A stretch of DNA of 64,000 bases from assembly GCA_017405785.1 (NCBI GenBank), contig JAFQZR010000005.1, positions 62,001 through 126,000 on the forward strand, in the 5' to 3' direction. Origin of the DNA: Erysipelotrichaceae bacterium. GTDB taxonomy: Bacteria > Bacillota_I > Bacilli_A > Erysipelotrichales > Erysipelotrichaceae. The first letter of the stretch is position 1; each line of letters starts with the position of its first letter. Below the pieces are notes generated by a model. It saw nothing but the letters and a program-made list of their open reading frames with translations. It was not told where the DNA came from and made no database searches. The translations under genes were made by a program, and so were the position numbers. Below are positions 26,609-35,191 of this stretch, one piece after another.

Positions 26609-27322
26609 TTATTCCTCCACCTTTTCATATGTTTCCGTGGTTTTTCTGACCATGGCTTCAAAGCGACCGTCACCCTCAGTAGGGGCAATGTCTCTTTTAT
26701 TAACAAAATATCCTATTTCACCGACTATGATGGTTTCATAGTGTCCAATTTCTTCCAGTTCTTCCTGGTCAATGACCTTGATTTCTTCGGACCAGGCATC
26801 CTGATCTGTCACGGTTCTGTATCCGGTTATATATTGTTCCGTACTCTGTTGCATGTCGGTTGTATCACAGTCTCTTTCTTCAAAGTAAGCTAATACCTCA
26901 TCCTCTGTCATGTCGTACAGTTTGGTAATAAGAAGCTCTGTATAATCATTTTCCGGACTGTAATATGAAACTGTCCACACTACTCTGGATCCATATATAG
27001 CTTCCTGGTGGGTTACAGCCGGATGGTTAATTGTTTCCATGTGGCTGATCTCTTCCTGAGCTTCCTGGTCAATGACATAAATCTCTTCCGGAACACCCGG
27101 AACTTCCACGATCCAGTCAACTTCGTCAGGATTGTTGCTGATCCAGCGGTTTTTGGTTGAAACAGTCGTTTTTTCACCGTAAACAATATATTCTGTCTTC
27201 TCTTCTTTCCTGTCTGATTTTTTATTTGTCATTTCAGGCAGACTGAAAGAGCGGGTCTGTAATGATCCGCACAGGATGAAAACAGTTATCATTGGAATGA
27301 CGGTGGCTGTTCTGCTGTTCAT
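26609..27322 (-). CDS. Exported protein with VIDQE repeats
   Basis: 237 aa, unknown. An N-terminal hydrophobic segment (about 6-22) looks like a signal peptide. Two copies of a motif EEIxVIDQExxEEIxHxETI occur at about 79-98 and 179-198, with a further VTDQDAW at 171-177. Similar V-D-Q-x-A-W-x-E modules occur in repeats of exported gut Firmicute proteins. The underlying DNA is also repeated (around 26751-26790 and 27052-27090). Ribosome site AGGAGA and a TATAAT lie upstream on the minus strand. Three bases before the MscS gene, so probably one operon with it. Confidence 0.7.
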   Translation of the reverse strand: MNSRTATVIPMITVFILCGSLQTRSFSLPEMTNKKSDRKEEKTEYIVYGEKTTVSTKNRWISNNPDEVDWIVEVPGVPEEIYVIDQEAQEEISHMETINHPAVTHQEAIYGSRVVWTVSYYSPENDYTELLITKLYDMTEDEVLAYFEERDCDTTDMQQSTEQYITGYRTVTDQDAWSEEIKVIDQEELEEIGHYETIIVGEIGYFVNKRDIAPTEGDGRFEAMVRKTTETYEKVEE

Positions 27323-27393
27323 TGTAAGATTCTCCTATACACTAATTATAAAGAAAAGAAACATATAATTGAATAAAAAAGCACAAAGAAAAA

Positions 27394-27414
27394 ACGACTT
27401 GTTAAGCCGTTTAC
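27394..27414 (-). terminator. Terminator of the Fic-like gene
   Basis: Read on the minus strand: AACGGCT, loop, AGTCGTT followed by a T-run. The stem has one imperfect pair. Confidence 0.6.
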
Positions 27415-27983
27415 TGATATTCAACCTTAGGTCCTCTGACGCAGTATTTATAGATCCAGTTTTTGAAATCGTCAGTCTTTTCTTCCTGTGCACGGTATTC
27501 CCGGTACATCTGACGGAAGGTATCGGACTTGCTCTTGAAGACGGTGATGATGCCGCAGCCGTGGTCGATCATGAACTTATTGGCGAACATGGTGGCCACA
27601 CGGACGTCACCGTCCTTGAACAGTCTTCTGTCCATGACATAAAGCATGACATCGATGGCGATCTCAACGTTGGCCTTGGTCGGCTGATTGAGCATGGCTT
27701 CCAGTTCGTTGATCTGTTGTTCTGTCAGTGTGGAAACGATCTCCTCGTTAAGACCATCCATCAGAATGGTGTGGAGCTCCAGAAGACAGTGATAGTCATT
27801 ATCAATTTCCGGCGAATTCATGATGTAATCAAATGCAGCATAAAAATTATTTTCAGCTATTGATCTGAGTGGATCATCCTCGCTGTAACGGGAAAGATGA
27901 AGGGCATTGGAAACGTAAGTATCGAGATGTTCTTCAACGTACTTAACGTTTTCTCTTCTGGTAATTACATACTTGTTTTTCAT
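27411..27983 (-). CDS. Fic-fold protein with degenerate active site
   Basis: 190 aa, helical, resembling the Fic/DOC fold: ENNFYAAFDYIM and LELHTILMDGL precede the region RLFKDGDVRVATMFAN (120-135), which aligns to the Fic motif HPFxxGNGR. The catalytic His is Arg120, Asn is Asp126 and Gly is Val127, while Phe122, Gly125 and Arg128 remain. AMP transfer is therefore doubtful; it may be a pseudo-enzyme or a different transferase. Ribosome site GAGGTAA. Divergent from the sigma-factor gene. Confidence 0.6.
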   Translation of the reverse strand: MKNKYVITRRENVKYVEEHLDTYVSNALHLSRYSEDDPLRSIAENNFYAAFDYIMNSPEIDNDYHCLLELHTILMDGLNEEIVSTLTEQQINELEAMLNQPTKANVEIAIDVMLYVMDRRLFKDGDVRVATMFANKFMIDHGCGIITVFKSKSDTFRQMYREYRAQEEKTDDFKNWIYKYCVRGPKVEYQ

Positions 27984-28126
27984 TATATGTTACCTCACTG
28001 GCTTCGTGTACATATATTTTAGCATAAACAGACTGTAATGGAACAAGATTGATTTGTGAAATTATGTTAAAGTAAAAATGAACCGAATTGAATAAAACAG
28101 CGTCTATATAGGTGAAGAGGATACTT

Positions 28127-29368
28127 ATGAAAGCTTTTGAAGAACTGTTGAAAGAGTATGGTAAGAGCGCTGAAACATATGTTAAGTACAAGGTGTCTGT
28201 TAAGGAAGACGCCGAAGATATCCTGCAGGAGACATATGTTCAGGCTTTTAACAGCCTCAGTTCACTGAAAAACGAAGAATCTTTCAGACCATGGCTCATC
28301 AGCATTGCCCGCAATAAGGTCAATGACTATTACCGCAGAAAGGCTGAGGTGACTGAAGTTCCTTTTGATGACGCAGTAATACAGTATGTCACGGTAAACA
28401 GACCGGTAAACACCTCTGTAAGTGACACCATGAAGAAGTTAAGCGATGAGGAAAGAGAACTGCTGCACCTGTATTACTGGGAGGATATGTCGGTAAAGGA
28501 CATTGCCCGGGAACTTGACATTCCGGAAGGAACAGTCAAGAGCCGTCTGCATAAGGCCAGAAAGAATTTTGAGAAGAAGTATCCCAAGGAGGAACTGAGT
28601 ATGAAGAGATTACCTGAAAAGATATTTGATTACACAATTACCAAGACAGATGAAAAACCGTTTGAAACCAAATGGAATGAATTAATGGGATGGTTTCTGG
28701 TACCGGAAGAAGGCAACAGCATCAGATGGGGCATATACGATTATCCGGAAAGAACCCTGACAATTCAGTATGACATGAAGTGCAAGGGCAAAGCCCAGAT
28801 CCACGGCATCACGGGTGTGAAGGTAACAGCTGTTGAAAAAGAAGGCAGAGAAAAACTGGAAAGAAAGTTTGTTGCCCAGCTTACGGATACTCACTGCCGT
28901 TATCTGGCAGAGTCTCATGAAGAAGACGGTGTTGAAAAGGTATTTACTTTCCTTGATGGGGATGCTTTCCTGAATAACTGGGGATTCGGGCCTGATAACA
29001 TCGGCAACGAAACCAATCTGAAATGTAAAGGCATGATCATAAGGGAAGGAAATGTCGTTACCTGTCCGAAAGACAGGGAAACAATGGATGTTGTCGGCAG
29101 ATATGAAGTCACTATTAATGGCAAGACTTATGACACAGTATGTCTGATGGATATCGGTGTCTATGATGAAAACACCATAACGGAGCAGTACATTGACCGT
29201 AACGGCAGAACCGTTCTGTGGAGAAGATTCAATAACAATAACCAGAGATGGAACTTTGATCACTTTGAAGATATCCCTGAAGAAGAACTTAAGGAAAATG
29301 AATCCATCATTGTTAACGGAAAGGTCTGTTATCACTGGTATGACTGCATAACCGATTACATACTGTAG
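28127..29368 (+). CDS. ECF sigma factor with long C-terminal extension
   Basis: 413 aa. Residues 1-160 are a sigma-70 ECF factor: region 2 with DAEDILQETYVQAFNSLSSLKNEESFRPWL, and region 4 with LSDEERELLHLYYWEDMSVKDIARELDIPEGTVKSRLHKARKNF. About 245 further residues form a soluble, beta-rich domain I do not recognise (GWFLVPEEGNSIRWGIYDYPERT onward). No anti-sigma factor gene adjoins it, so the extension may take over regulation. Start at 28127 with AAGAGG upstream. Confidence 0.85.
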   Translation: MKAFEELLKEYGKSAETYVKYKVSVKEDAEDILQETYVQAFNSLSSLKNEESFRPWLISIARNKVNDYYRRKAEVTEVPFDDAVIQYVTVNRPVNTSVSDTMKKLSDEERELLHLYYWEDMSVKDIARELDIPEGTVKSRLHKARKNFEKKYPKEELSMKRLPEKIFDYTITKTDEKPFETKWNELMGWFLVPEEGNSIRWGIYDYPERTLTIQYDMKCKGKAQIHGITGVKVTAVEKEGREKLERKFVAQLTDTHCRYLAESHEEDGVEKVFTFLDGDAFLNNWGFGPDNIGNETNLKCKGMIIREGNVVTCPKDRETMDVVGRYEVTINGKTYDTVCLMDIGVYDENTITEQYIDRNGRTVLWRRFNNNNQRWNFDHFEDIPEEELKENESIIVNGKVCYHWYDCITDYIL

Positions 29369-29381
29369 CAGTTATAAGACA

Positions 29382-29410
29382 TTACAATCGTTATCCTTCA
29401 ATGGTACAAT
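29382..29410 (+). promoter_or_regulatory. Promoter of the second mscS cassette
   Basis: TTACAA (29382-29387), 17-base spacer, TACAAT (29405-29410). The ribosome site GAAGGAG precedes the ATG at 29454. Confidence 0.55.
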
Positions 29411-29453
29411 AAAGAAAAAGAACTGAATTCATAATTGTTCTGAAGGAGATTGT

Positions 29454-30233
29454 ATGAAGGAGATCAAGAAAATAATCATTGCGGTCGTTTTTCTGGCAGC
29501 TGCTCTGTTACTGGGTCAGCTGACGGGATTAAGAATCAATGAATTTCTGCTGAATGTGGAAATAAATGTGAATTCCCTGCTGAAGGTCATCGCAATTGTG
29601 GCGGCTTTGATGGTGGTCAAGTATCTCATCAAGCTGCTTTTAAGTCTGGTAAAGGCTGAAAACACCTTTATTACTCTGTTAAGAAGCCTGATAGATTATG
29701 CTGCAGTGATTCTGGCTGTTGTCTGGTCTTTGAGGATCCTGGGGGCTGACATTAACGGCATCATCGCCGGACTGGGAATTTTAGGCTTGATCATCGGTAT
29801 GAGTGCCACAGACATCATCAACGACCTTATGACCGGTATTTTCCTGCTGTTTGAACAGGAATATAAGGTCGGAGACATCATTGAGGTCAACGGCTTTACC
29901 GGCAAAGTTACGGAGATCGGAGTCAGAACGACTGTGCTTACCGATAACGGCGGCAATGAGAAGATCTTCAATAACAGTGCCATGAAGAACATCTTAAACA
30001 GATCATCAAACGCTTCAATGGCAGTTGTCGATCTGGCATTGCCAAAGGATGTCGATGTCAGAAAGGTACTTGATGCTGATTATGGCGATATCAAGTGTCT
30101 GGGTCTGCAGGAGATCGGTGGAAATCTGACATTCCGTTTTGTAAAGGAATGCAGAGAGCACGATGTCTATAATGTGCGCCGTGAAATGAATCTGGAATTA
30201 CTGGAAACTCTGAAGAAAGCTGGAGTAATGTAG
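29454..30233 (+). CDS. MscS-family mechanosensitive channel, copy 2
   Basis: 259 aa, paralog of the channel at 25817. Pore helix GADINGIIAGLGILGLIIGMSA (about 100-121), beta domain VGDIIEVNGFTGKVTEIGVRTT, and C-terminal FRFVKECREHDVYNVRREMN. Compact MscS without additional domains. Its stop is followed one base later by the companion gene, as in copy 1. Confidence 0.9.
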   Translation: MKEIKKIIIAVVFLAAALLLGQLTGLRINEFLLNVEINVNSLLKVIAIVAALMVVKYLIKLLLSLVKAENTFITLLRSLIDYAAVILAVVWSLRILGADINGIIAGLGILGLIIGMSATDIINDLMTGIFLLFEQEYKVGDIIEVNGFTGKVTEIGVRTTVLTDNGGNEKIFNNSAMKNILNRSSNASMAVVDLALPKDVDVRKVLDADYGDIKCLGLQEIGGNLTFRFVKECREHDVYNVRREMNLELLETLKKAGVM

Positions 30234-30234
30234 G

Positions 30235-31164
30235 ATGGAATTCTACAGCGGAGAAGAGTACAGACGGCTCCCTGACGAGTTTAACAGAAACTACAGGGAA
30301 AAGACTGTCGGAACAGAAAAGCGTAACATGTTATGGCTGCTGACAGGTTTTGTGGCAATCACTTTTTTACTGTTCCCTCTGACCCTCAAAGCAGAGTCAT
30401 CCGTTACATCTCAGAATCCTGATAATCCTCCGGTGATAATTGATCCTGAACCACAGCCTGGACCGGAGGTTCAGGAATATGACATCATCGGTAAATGGGA
30501 ATCAGAAGGCCAGTACTATGAATTCTTTGAAAACGGCAGAGGATACTGGAGCAACGGCGTTTACTTCGTGCTGCTGGATTGGGCAAAAGAAGGAAATGAT
30601 TATCATGTTCAGGGCGAAGGTCTGTTTAACTACTCTGAAAAGTCCCTGTCAGTCGGCATAATCGATTTCTTCACTCAGTATCTCAATGACACACCGGTGA
30701 TGAATCTGTACGGTGACAAGGGCGGATTAGCCCGGTTCACTGCCAGCACCCATGAATTCTTCCTTGATGACATCATGCCTCTGTTTGACAGTGAATTCAT
30801 AGACAGATTACCGGGTGTATGGCTGCATGAAGGCCATGCCAAGATGAACGCAGACGGATTTTATGTCTGCATATCCTACATAGATTTCCAGGAAGGAAAT
30901 CAGGCAGAGGTGGAAATTGCCAGTACTGTCAGTGCCAGACACCGGGAATATACACTGGCCTATACGTTAGATGATGCTTATCCGAATACGCATATTATCA
31001 TTGGTGGTACAGAGAGACTGTACTTTGAAGAAGTCCCTTCACCGAATAATACATTCACTTATGAAGCATATACTTTAAACGTCTGGCGTTTTATCACGGA
31101 AAAGGGAGAAGGTCTTATCGTTGACGGCATGAATACCAACTTCCTGTCTAAATGGGATTATTGA
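30235..31164 (+). CDS. One-TM envelope protein paired with MscS (companion, copy 2)
   Basis: 309 aa, unknown. Tail with LPDEFNRNY (residues 12-20), one membrane helix (about 33-54), a proline-rich linker (NPDNPPVIIDPEPQPGPE) and a beta-rich outer domain beginning DIIGKWESEGQYYEFFENGRGYWSNGVYF, which recalls lipocalin-like or copper-resistance NlpE-like beta-barrels. Its counterpart is the gene at 24961. ATG placed one base after the MscS stop. Confidence 0.75.
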   Translation: MEFYSGEEYRRLPDEFNRNYREKTVGTEKRNMLWLLTGFVAITFLLFPLTLKAESSVTSQNPDNPPVIIDPEPQPGPEVQEYDIIGKWESEGQYYEFFENGRGYWSNGVYFVLLDWAKEGNDYHVQGEGLFNYSEKSLSVGIIDFFTQYLNDTPVMNLYGDKGGLARFTASTHEFFLDDIMPLFDSEFIDRLPGVWLHEGHAKMNADGFYVCISYIDFQEGNQAEVEIASTVSARHREYTLAYTLDDAYPNTHIIIGGTERLYFEEVPSPNNTFTYEAYTLNVWRFITEKGEGLIVDGMNTNFLSKWDY

Positions 31165-31179
31165 TGAAAGGAATATAAT

Positions 31180-31731
31180 ATGAAAAAAGAAGTAAAAGGT
31201 GCTATGAAGTTCGCTCCGTTACCGGTTTTAATGATCGGTACCTATGATGAAAACGGAGTACCAAATCTGATGAATGCTGCCTGGGGCGGCCAGTGTGATA
31301 CAAATGAGATATTCATATCTCTGTCATCTCATAAGACTACTGATAACTTTGCCAGAACCGGTGAGTTCACTGTTTCTTTTGCGACCAGAGATACGGTAGT
31401 TGCCTCAGACTATTTCGGCATTGAGACCGGGAGAAAGGCTGATAAGATCGCCAAGGCAGGATTCCATGCCGTTAAAAGTGAAAAGGTCAATGCGCCGATA
31501 TTTGAGGAATACCCGATAACCATGGAATGTAAGGTTATAAACTTTGATGAAAACGGCATCTTATGGGGAAAGATAGTAGGTACGGTCGTTGATGAGGAAG
31601 TGCTGACGGAAGACGGAAAGATCGATTTTGCGAAAGCCGGAATCATTTCCTTTGATCCGAGCTTCAATGCTTACCGTGTTATCGGTGAAGTTGTAGGGAA
31701 TGCCTTTAAAGATGGCATGAGTCTGAAATGA
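31180..31731 (+). CDS. Flavin reductase-like (FMN-binding split-barrel) protein
   Basis: 183 aa. Residues 10-30 (FAPLPVLMIGTYDENGVPNLMNAAWGG) and 45-75 (SLSSHKTTDNFARTGEFTVSF) match the flavin reductase-like domain that binds FMN. Likely a soluble flavoprotein oxidoreductase; substrate unknown. Its last codons overlap the next gene by four bases. Confidence 0.88.
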   Translation: MKKEVKGAMKFAPLPVLMIGTYDENGVPNLMNAAWGGQCDTNEIFISLSSHKTTDNFARTGEFTVSFATRDTVVASDYFGIETGRKADKIAKAGFHAVKSEKVNAPIFEEYPITMECKVINFDENGILWGKIVGTVVDEEVLTEDGKIDFAKAGIISFDPSFNAYRVIGEVVGNAFKDGMSLK

Positions 31732-32228
31732 ATAAGAAAGTGTATTTTGCCGGCAGCATCAGAGGCGGCCGTGAGGATGAATATCTGTATAAACAGATAA
31801 TTAATTACATAAAAAAGACCGATAAGGTTCTGACTGAACATGTCGGTGATCTGAGCCTGAGTGATCTGGAAAAGCAGGGAAACAGTGAGGTCCGGATCTA
31901 TATCAGGGATACTGACTGGCTGAAGGAATGTGATCTGGTAATTGCCGAGTGCACCAGACCATCCTTGGGTGTTGGTTATGAACTGGCTTATGCCGAGAAA
32001 CTGGGCAAGCCGTGTTATGTTTTCTACCGTCCCAGCGTCAGTGACCTGTCAGCCATGATAAAGGGAGACAGCTATTTCAAGGTCTCTACCTATGAGTCTT
32101 TCTTTGAGATCCAGAAATTGTTAGATGACATTCTGGAAGAAGACAGGGAGCCGGAAATGAACGACAAAATGTTTGACTATTTCATGGGCAAACTGGAAAA
32201 CTTTGATAAGGAAGAATCCGGGAAATGA
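31728..32228 (+). CDS. Nucleoside 2-deoxyribosyltransferase-like protein
   Basis: 166 aa. VYFAGSIRGGRED (residues 5-17), DWLKECDLVIAECTRPSLGVGYELAYAEKLGKP (about 63-96) fit the nucleoside deoxyribosyltransferase/DNPH1 fold, including the probable catalytic Glu in YELAYA. May cleave deoxynucleoside monophosphates. Overlaps both neighbours by four bases, so it belongs to a three-gene translationally coupled set. Confidence 0.83.
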   Translation: MNKKVYFAGSIRGGREDEYLYKQIINYIKKTDKVLTEHVGDLSLSDLEKQGNSEVRIYIRDTDWLKECDLVIAECTRPSLGVGYELAYAEKLGKPCYVFYRPSVSDLSAMIKGDSYFKVSTYESFFEIQKLLDDILEEDREPEMNDKMFDYFMGKLENFDKEESGK

Positions 32229-32542
32229 AAAAAGTCAGGATTACGGTAATAAAAAGAACCTTCAACGAGGATGTCAGTGAGAATTACGGTGTAAAGGGAC
32301 TGAGCTTATGTGAGCTTCATCAGGAAGGTCAGGTGTTTGTTTCCAACGGCTGGGAAAAGCCGGAAGGGTTATGTGAGAGTGCCTGGCAGTGCATGAGCAG
32401 TTTTGTCTTTGCACTGTCTCATGGTGGTAGAGATTTCCTTAAGGATTGGATGAAAGACAAAAATACAGCTGTTATAAGCTGTAATGACGGATGCCGTCCG
32501 GTTGTATTCTTACTGGAAGGCACTGGAGAAGATTCGTTTTAA
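32225..32542 (+). CDS. TIGR04076-family protein
   Basis: 105 aa. VRITVIKRTFNEDVSENY near the start, FVSNGWEKPEGLCESAWQCM in the middle and CNDGCRPVVFLLE at the end are the conserved blocks of this small family, whose function is unknown. The conserved cysteines suggest metal or redox chemistry. Starts inside the end of the previous gene. Confidence 0.8.
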   Translation: MKKVRITVIKRTFNEDVSENYGVKGLSLCELHQEGQVFVSNGWEKPEGLCESAWQCMSSFVFALSHGGRDFLKDWMKDKNTAVISCNDGCRPVVFLLEGTGEDSF

Positions 32543-32547
32543 ATAAA

Positions 32548-32566
32548 AACAGCCTAAAGGCTGCTT
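32548..32566 (-). terminator. Terminator, best for the minus strand
   Basis: On the minus strand GCAGCC, TTTA loop, GGCTGT and then TTTTTATTT. It lies between convergent genes; the plus-strand T-run is poor. Confidence 0.65.
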
Positions 32567-33119
32567 AGAATAAATCAAATTGAATTAATGGACTGTCGAT
32601 CTGCATGTCAGGATTGTTCCTGATCAGGGTATCGATGTCCATTTTTTTAAGGTATTCTTTAGACTCGTCTTCATTAAGAACGATCGGAGCTCTTTCATGA
32701 ATGTAGAGAGTCCGATTGGCCGGACGGGTGATGATGGAATAGTTATATTCATCGTTGTTCTGCTGGTAAATGCCGGCCAAAAAGAACAGGGTATTGTTAT
32801 TGTGGATGAGATAGCGGTTTTTCTCCTTGTCCCATTCAAAGAAACCGGTTGCCGGAATGAGGCAGCGACTGGCATTACGGTAGAAGCTTTTATCACGGAT
32901 GCTTTCAATGCGGGTATTGATGACCTGACGGTTAAAGACGTTGTATTCCCACTTCATCAGGGTTGGAGAATTCTTCTGATCCAGAACCACGTTTAAAGTG
33001 TGGGGGAAGATCTCTCCGAATTTAAGGGTCTTCAGGACATCGTCTCCGTATTTCATTTTCAGTTCCGTGTAGTAATTGGCGAGAACGACCTCGTCACTTA
33101 ATATATATCTTCCGCACAT
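32565..33119 (-). CDS. SRAP-domain protein (YedK/HMCES family)
   Basis: 184 aa. MCGRY start places Cys2 as the residue that links to abasic sites in single-stranded DNA; other conserved blocks are VINTRIESI (about 66-74), CLIPATGFFEWDK with the catalytic Glu (about 85-97) and IHERAPIVL with the His (about 148-156). Protects abasic DNA from strand breakage. Upstream on the minus strand TGCTACACT forms an extended -10 about ten bases before the ATG with no ribosome site. Confidence 0.92.
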   Translation of the reverse strand: MCGRYILSDEVVLANYYTELKMKYGDDVLKTLKFGEIFPHTLNVVLDQKNSPTLMKWEYNVFNRQVINTRIESIRDKSFYRNASRCLIPATGFFEWDKEKNRYLIHNNNTLFFLAGIYQQNNDEYNYSIITRPANRTLYIHERAPIVLNEDESKEYLKKMDIDTLIRNNPDMQIDSPLIQFDLF

Positions 33120-33183
33120 ATCTGACTACAGTGTAGCATAACAGCCTATAATAGTGAAAAAAGTATAACTATATTTTTATAAA

Positions 33184-33198
33184 TGCTAAAATAATAAT
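33184..33198 (+). promoter_or_regulatory. Extended -10 directly before mnmE, leaderless arrangement
   Basis: TGC-TAAAAT (33184-33192) is followed by exactly six bases and the ATG at 33199. No Shine-Dalgarno sequence is present. Confidence 0.5.
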
Positions 33199-34527
33199 AT
33201 GTTAAACGATACTATTGCGGCGGTTTCCACCAGCCTGATCGCTCCGGGAGCGATATCCGTCATAAGGATGAGCGGTGATGAGACTTTTGAGATCCTGAAG
33301 AAGATATTCAGAAGCAACACTGATACATACGAAGGTTACCGTATTTATCATGGTTTCATCATGGACGGAGACCTTAAGGTTGACGAAGTACTGGTTTCAA
33401 CCTTTGTCGGTCCTAAATCATATACGGGAGAGGACATGGCAGAGATCAACTGCCATGGCGGTCTTTACGTTACCAGAAAGATCCTGACTCTTTGTCTGAA
33501 GGCCGGATGCCGTCAGGCCATTAACGGCGAGTTCACCAAGAGAGCTTTCCTTAACGGCAAGATGGACCTTACTCAGGCTGAAGCCGTAAACGATCTGATC
33601 ATGGCTGATAACCGCGATAATGCCAGACTGGCAGTCAACAGCCTGTCCGGAAGCATCAGAAGACTGCTGATGCCTTTAATGGATGAGGTCGTTCAGATCA
33701 TATCCAACATTGAAGTAAACATCGACTATCCGGAATATGACGATGTAGGCATAATAACAAGTAATGAAATAAAACCGATGGTTGCTGACTGGTTAATCCA
33801 GTGTGACCATATTCTTAGTGTGGCTGAAAGCAGTCTGATTATCAAGGAAGGCATTAAGACAGCCATCGTAGGAAAGCCTAATGTCGGTAAAAGCAGTCTT
33901 TTAAATGCCTTGCTGGCAGAGGACAAGGCCATTGTTACGGACATTGCCGGTACGACCAGGGACCTGGTTGAAGGGGATATCCATCTGCAGAATGTAACTC
34001 TGCATCTGGTTGATACTGCCGGCATTCATGAAACTGATAATACCATTGAAAAGATCGGCATCGAAAAGAGCATTGAAGCCATCAAGCAGGCGCAGCTGGT
34101 CATCGTTGTACTGGATGCTTCCAGGGATATGGATGAGCAGGACAGGGAATTGCTTGATCTTACCGCTAACAAGAACAGGATCATTGTCTATAACAAGCAG
34201 GACCTGGTTGCAGATAAGCTGCCTTTAGGCATCAGCGCTGCCAACTGTGAAATAGATCAGCTGACTGATAAGATAAACGAGATGTTTGCCTCCAATCAGG
34301 TGGCTTTAAGCCAGCCGGCTTTGACCAATGAAAGACAGATAGCTCTGATGACGGAAGCCAGAGATTCCATGATTGCGGTCAGGGATTCCCTGGAAGAAGG
34401 AGTACCTCTGGATCTGGTCAATGAAGATCTGGAAAACGTCTACAGATGCATGAGAGAAATTCTGGGGCAGTACAGTAAGGAAGATCTGCTGGATGAGATC
34501 TTCTCCCGTTTCTGCGTGGGTAAATAG
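33199..34527 (+). CDS. mnmE: tRNA modification GTPase MnmE
   Basis: 442 aa. The N-terminal folate-binding domain begins DTIAAVSTSLIAPGAISVIRMSG, followed by the helical domain and an inserted GTPase with G1 GKPNVGKSSL (about 227-236), DTAG and NKQD (about 335). Ends IFSRFCVGK with the conserved Cys. With MnmG it modifies the wobble uridine of tRNAs. First gene of the cluster that runs to prs. Lacks a ribosome site. Confidence 0.95.
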   Translation: MLNDTIAAVSTSLIAPGAISVIRMSGDETFEILKKIFRSNTDTYEGYRIYHGFIMDGDLKVDEVLVSTFVGPKSYTGEDMAEINCHGGLYVTRKILTLCLKAGCRQAINGEFTKRAFLNGKMDLTQAEAVNDLIMADNRDNARLAVNSLSGSIRRLLMPLMDEVVQIISNIEVNIDYPEYDDVGIITSNEIKPMVADWLIQCDHILSVAESSLIIKEGIKTAIVGKPNVGKSSLLNALLAEDKAIVTDIAGTTRDLVEGDIHLQNVTLHLVDTAGIHETDNTIEKIGIEKSIEAIKQAQLVIVVLDASRDMDEQDRELLDLTANKNRIIVYNKQDLVADKLPLGISAANCEIDQLTDKINEMFASNQVALSQPALTNERQIALMTEARDSMIAVRDSLEEGVPLDLVNEDLENVYRCMREILGQYSKEDLLDEIFSRFCVGK

Positions 34528-34536
34528 GTATCTGAT

Positions 34537-35178
34537 ATGGATGATAACAGTGTAAACCAGGATTTCCGTTTATGCGATGATGGAGTATACCGCTGGGTAT
34601 ATGTCTATGATCTGTGGAAAAACTATACTGTCATACTTGAAATAGAAAAGATCTTTATTCTGACCGCCATGGTGATCATGATCATTCAGGGATTACTGGG
34701 AATACGGGAAAAGGGTATTGTAAAGCGGTTAATATCAGCTGCGCAGGAGGCGGGTGTCATCCTTGCAGTCATGACCGGACTGTTACTGATCAGTTATCCG
34801 ATATACTGTCTTCTGTCAAAGGGAAAATACTGTGTGCTGTTTGAGATGGATGACAGAAGCGTCATGCATACCAGAATGGAAAAGAAAGTTGAAAGAGAGG
34901 ACCTGGTAGAATGGCTGTGGGCAGCTAATGAGATCCTTGACAGCAGACTGCTGTCTACCGGATTGAGCATAGCGACAGCTTCAGAAGCTTCCATGGAAAC
35001 GGTATTCGCTGATGTCAGGAAGGTGACGGTATCCAGGAAAGGGAAAACCATAACATTAAGATGCAGGATCACCAGAAATCAGGTATATGTTCCTGATGAC
35101 AAATTTGAATTCATAAGGGATTTCATACTGGAAAGATGTCCAGAAGACAGTAAGAACAGGTTAGAAAAGAATATGTAA
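34537..35178 (+). CDS. Membrane protein of unknown function
   Basis: 213 aa. Two hydrophobic helices (about 38-55 and 72-94) with a short basic loop, then a soluble domain of about 110 residues with alternating strands and helices (VFADVRKVTVSRKGKTITLRCRITRNQVYVP) that could be a bacterial PH-like fold. Located between mnmE and the gene below with short gaps, so co-transcribed. I do not recognise the family. Confidence 0.65.
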   Translation: MDDNSVNQDFRLCDDGVYRWVYVYDLWKNYTVILEIEKIFILTAMVIMIIQGLLGIREKGIVKRLISAAQEAGVILAVMTGLLLISYPIYCLLSKGKYCVLFEMDDRSVMHTRMEKKVEREDLVEWLWAANEILDSRLLSTGLSIATASEASMETVFADVRKVTVSRKGKTITLRCRITRNQVYVPDDKFEFIRDFILERCPEDSKNRLEKNM

Positions 35179-35191
35179 AGCAGGTAATCAT

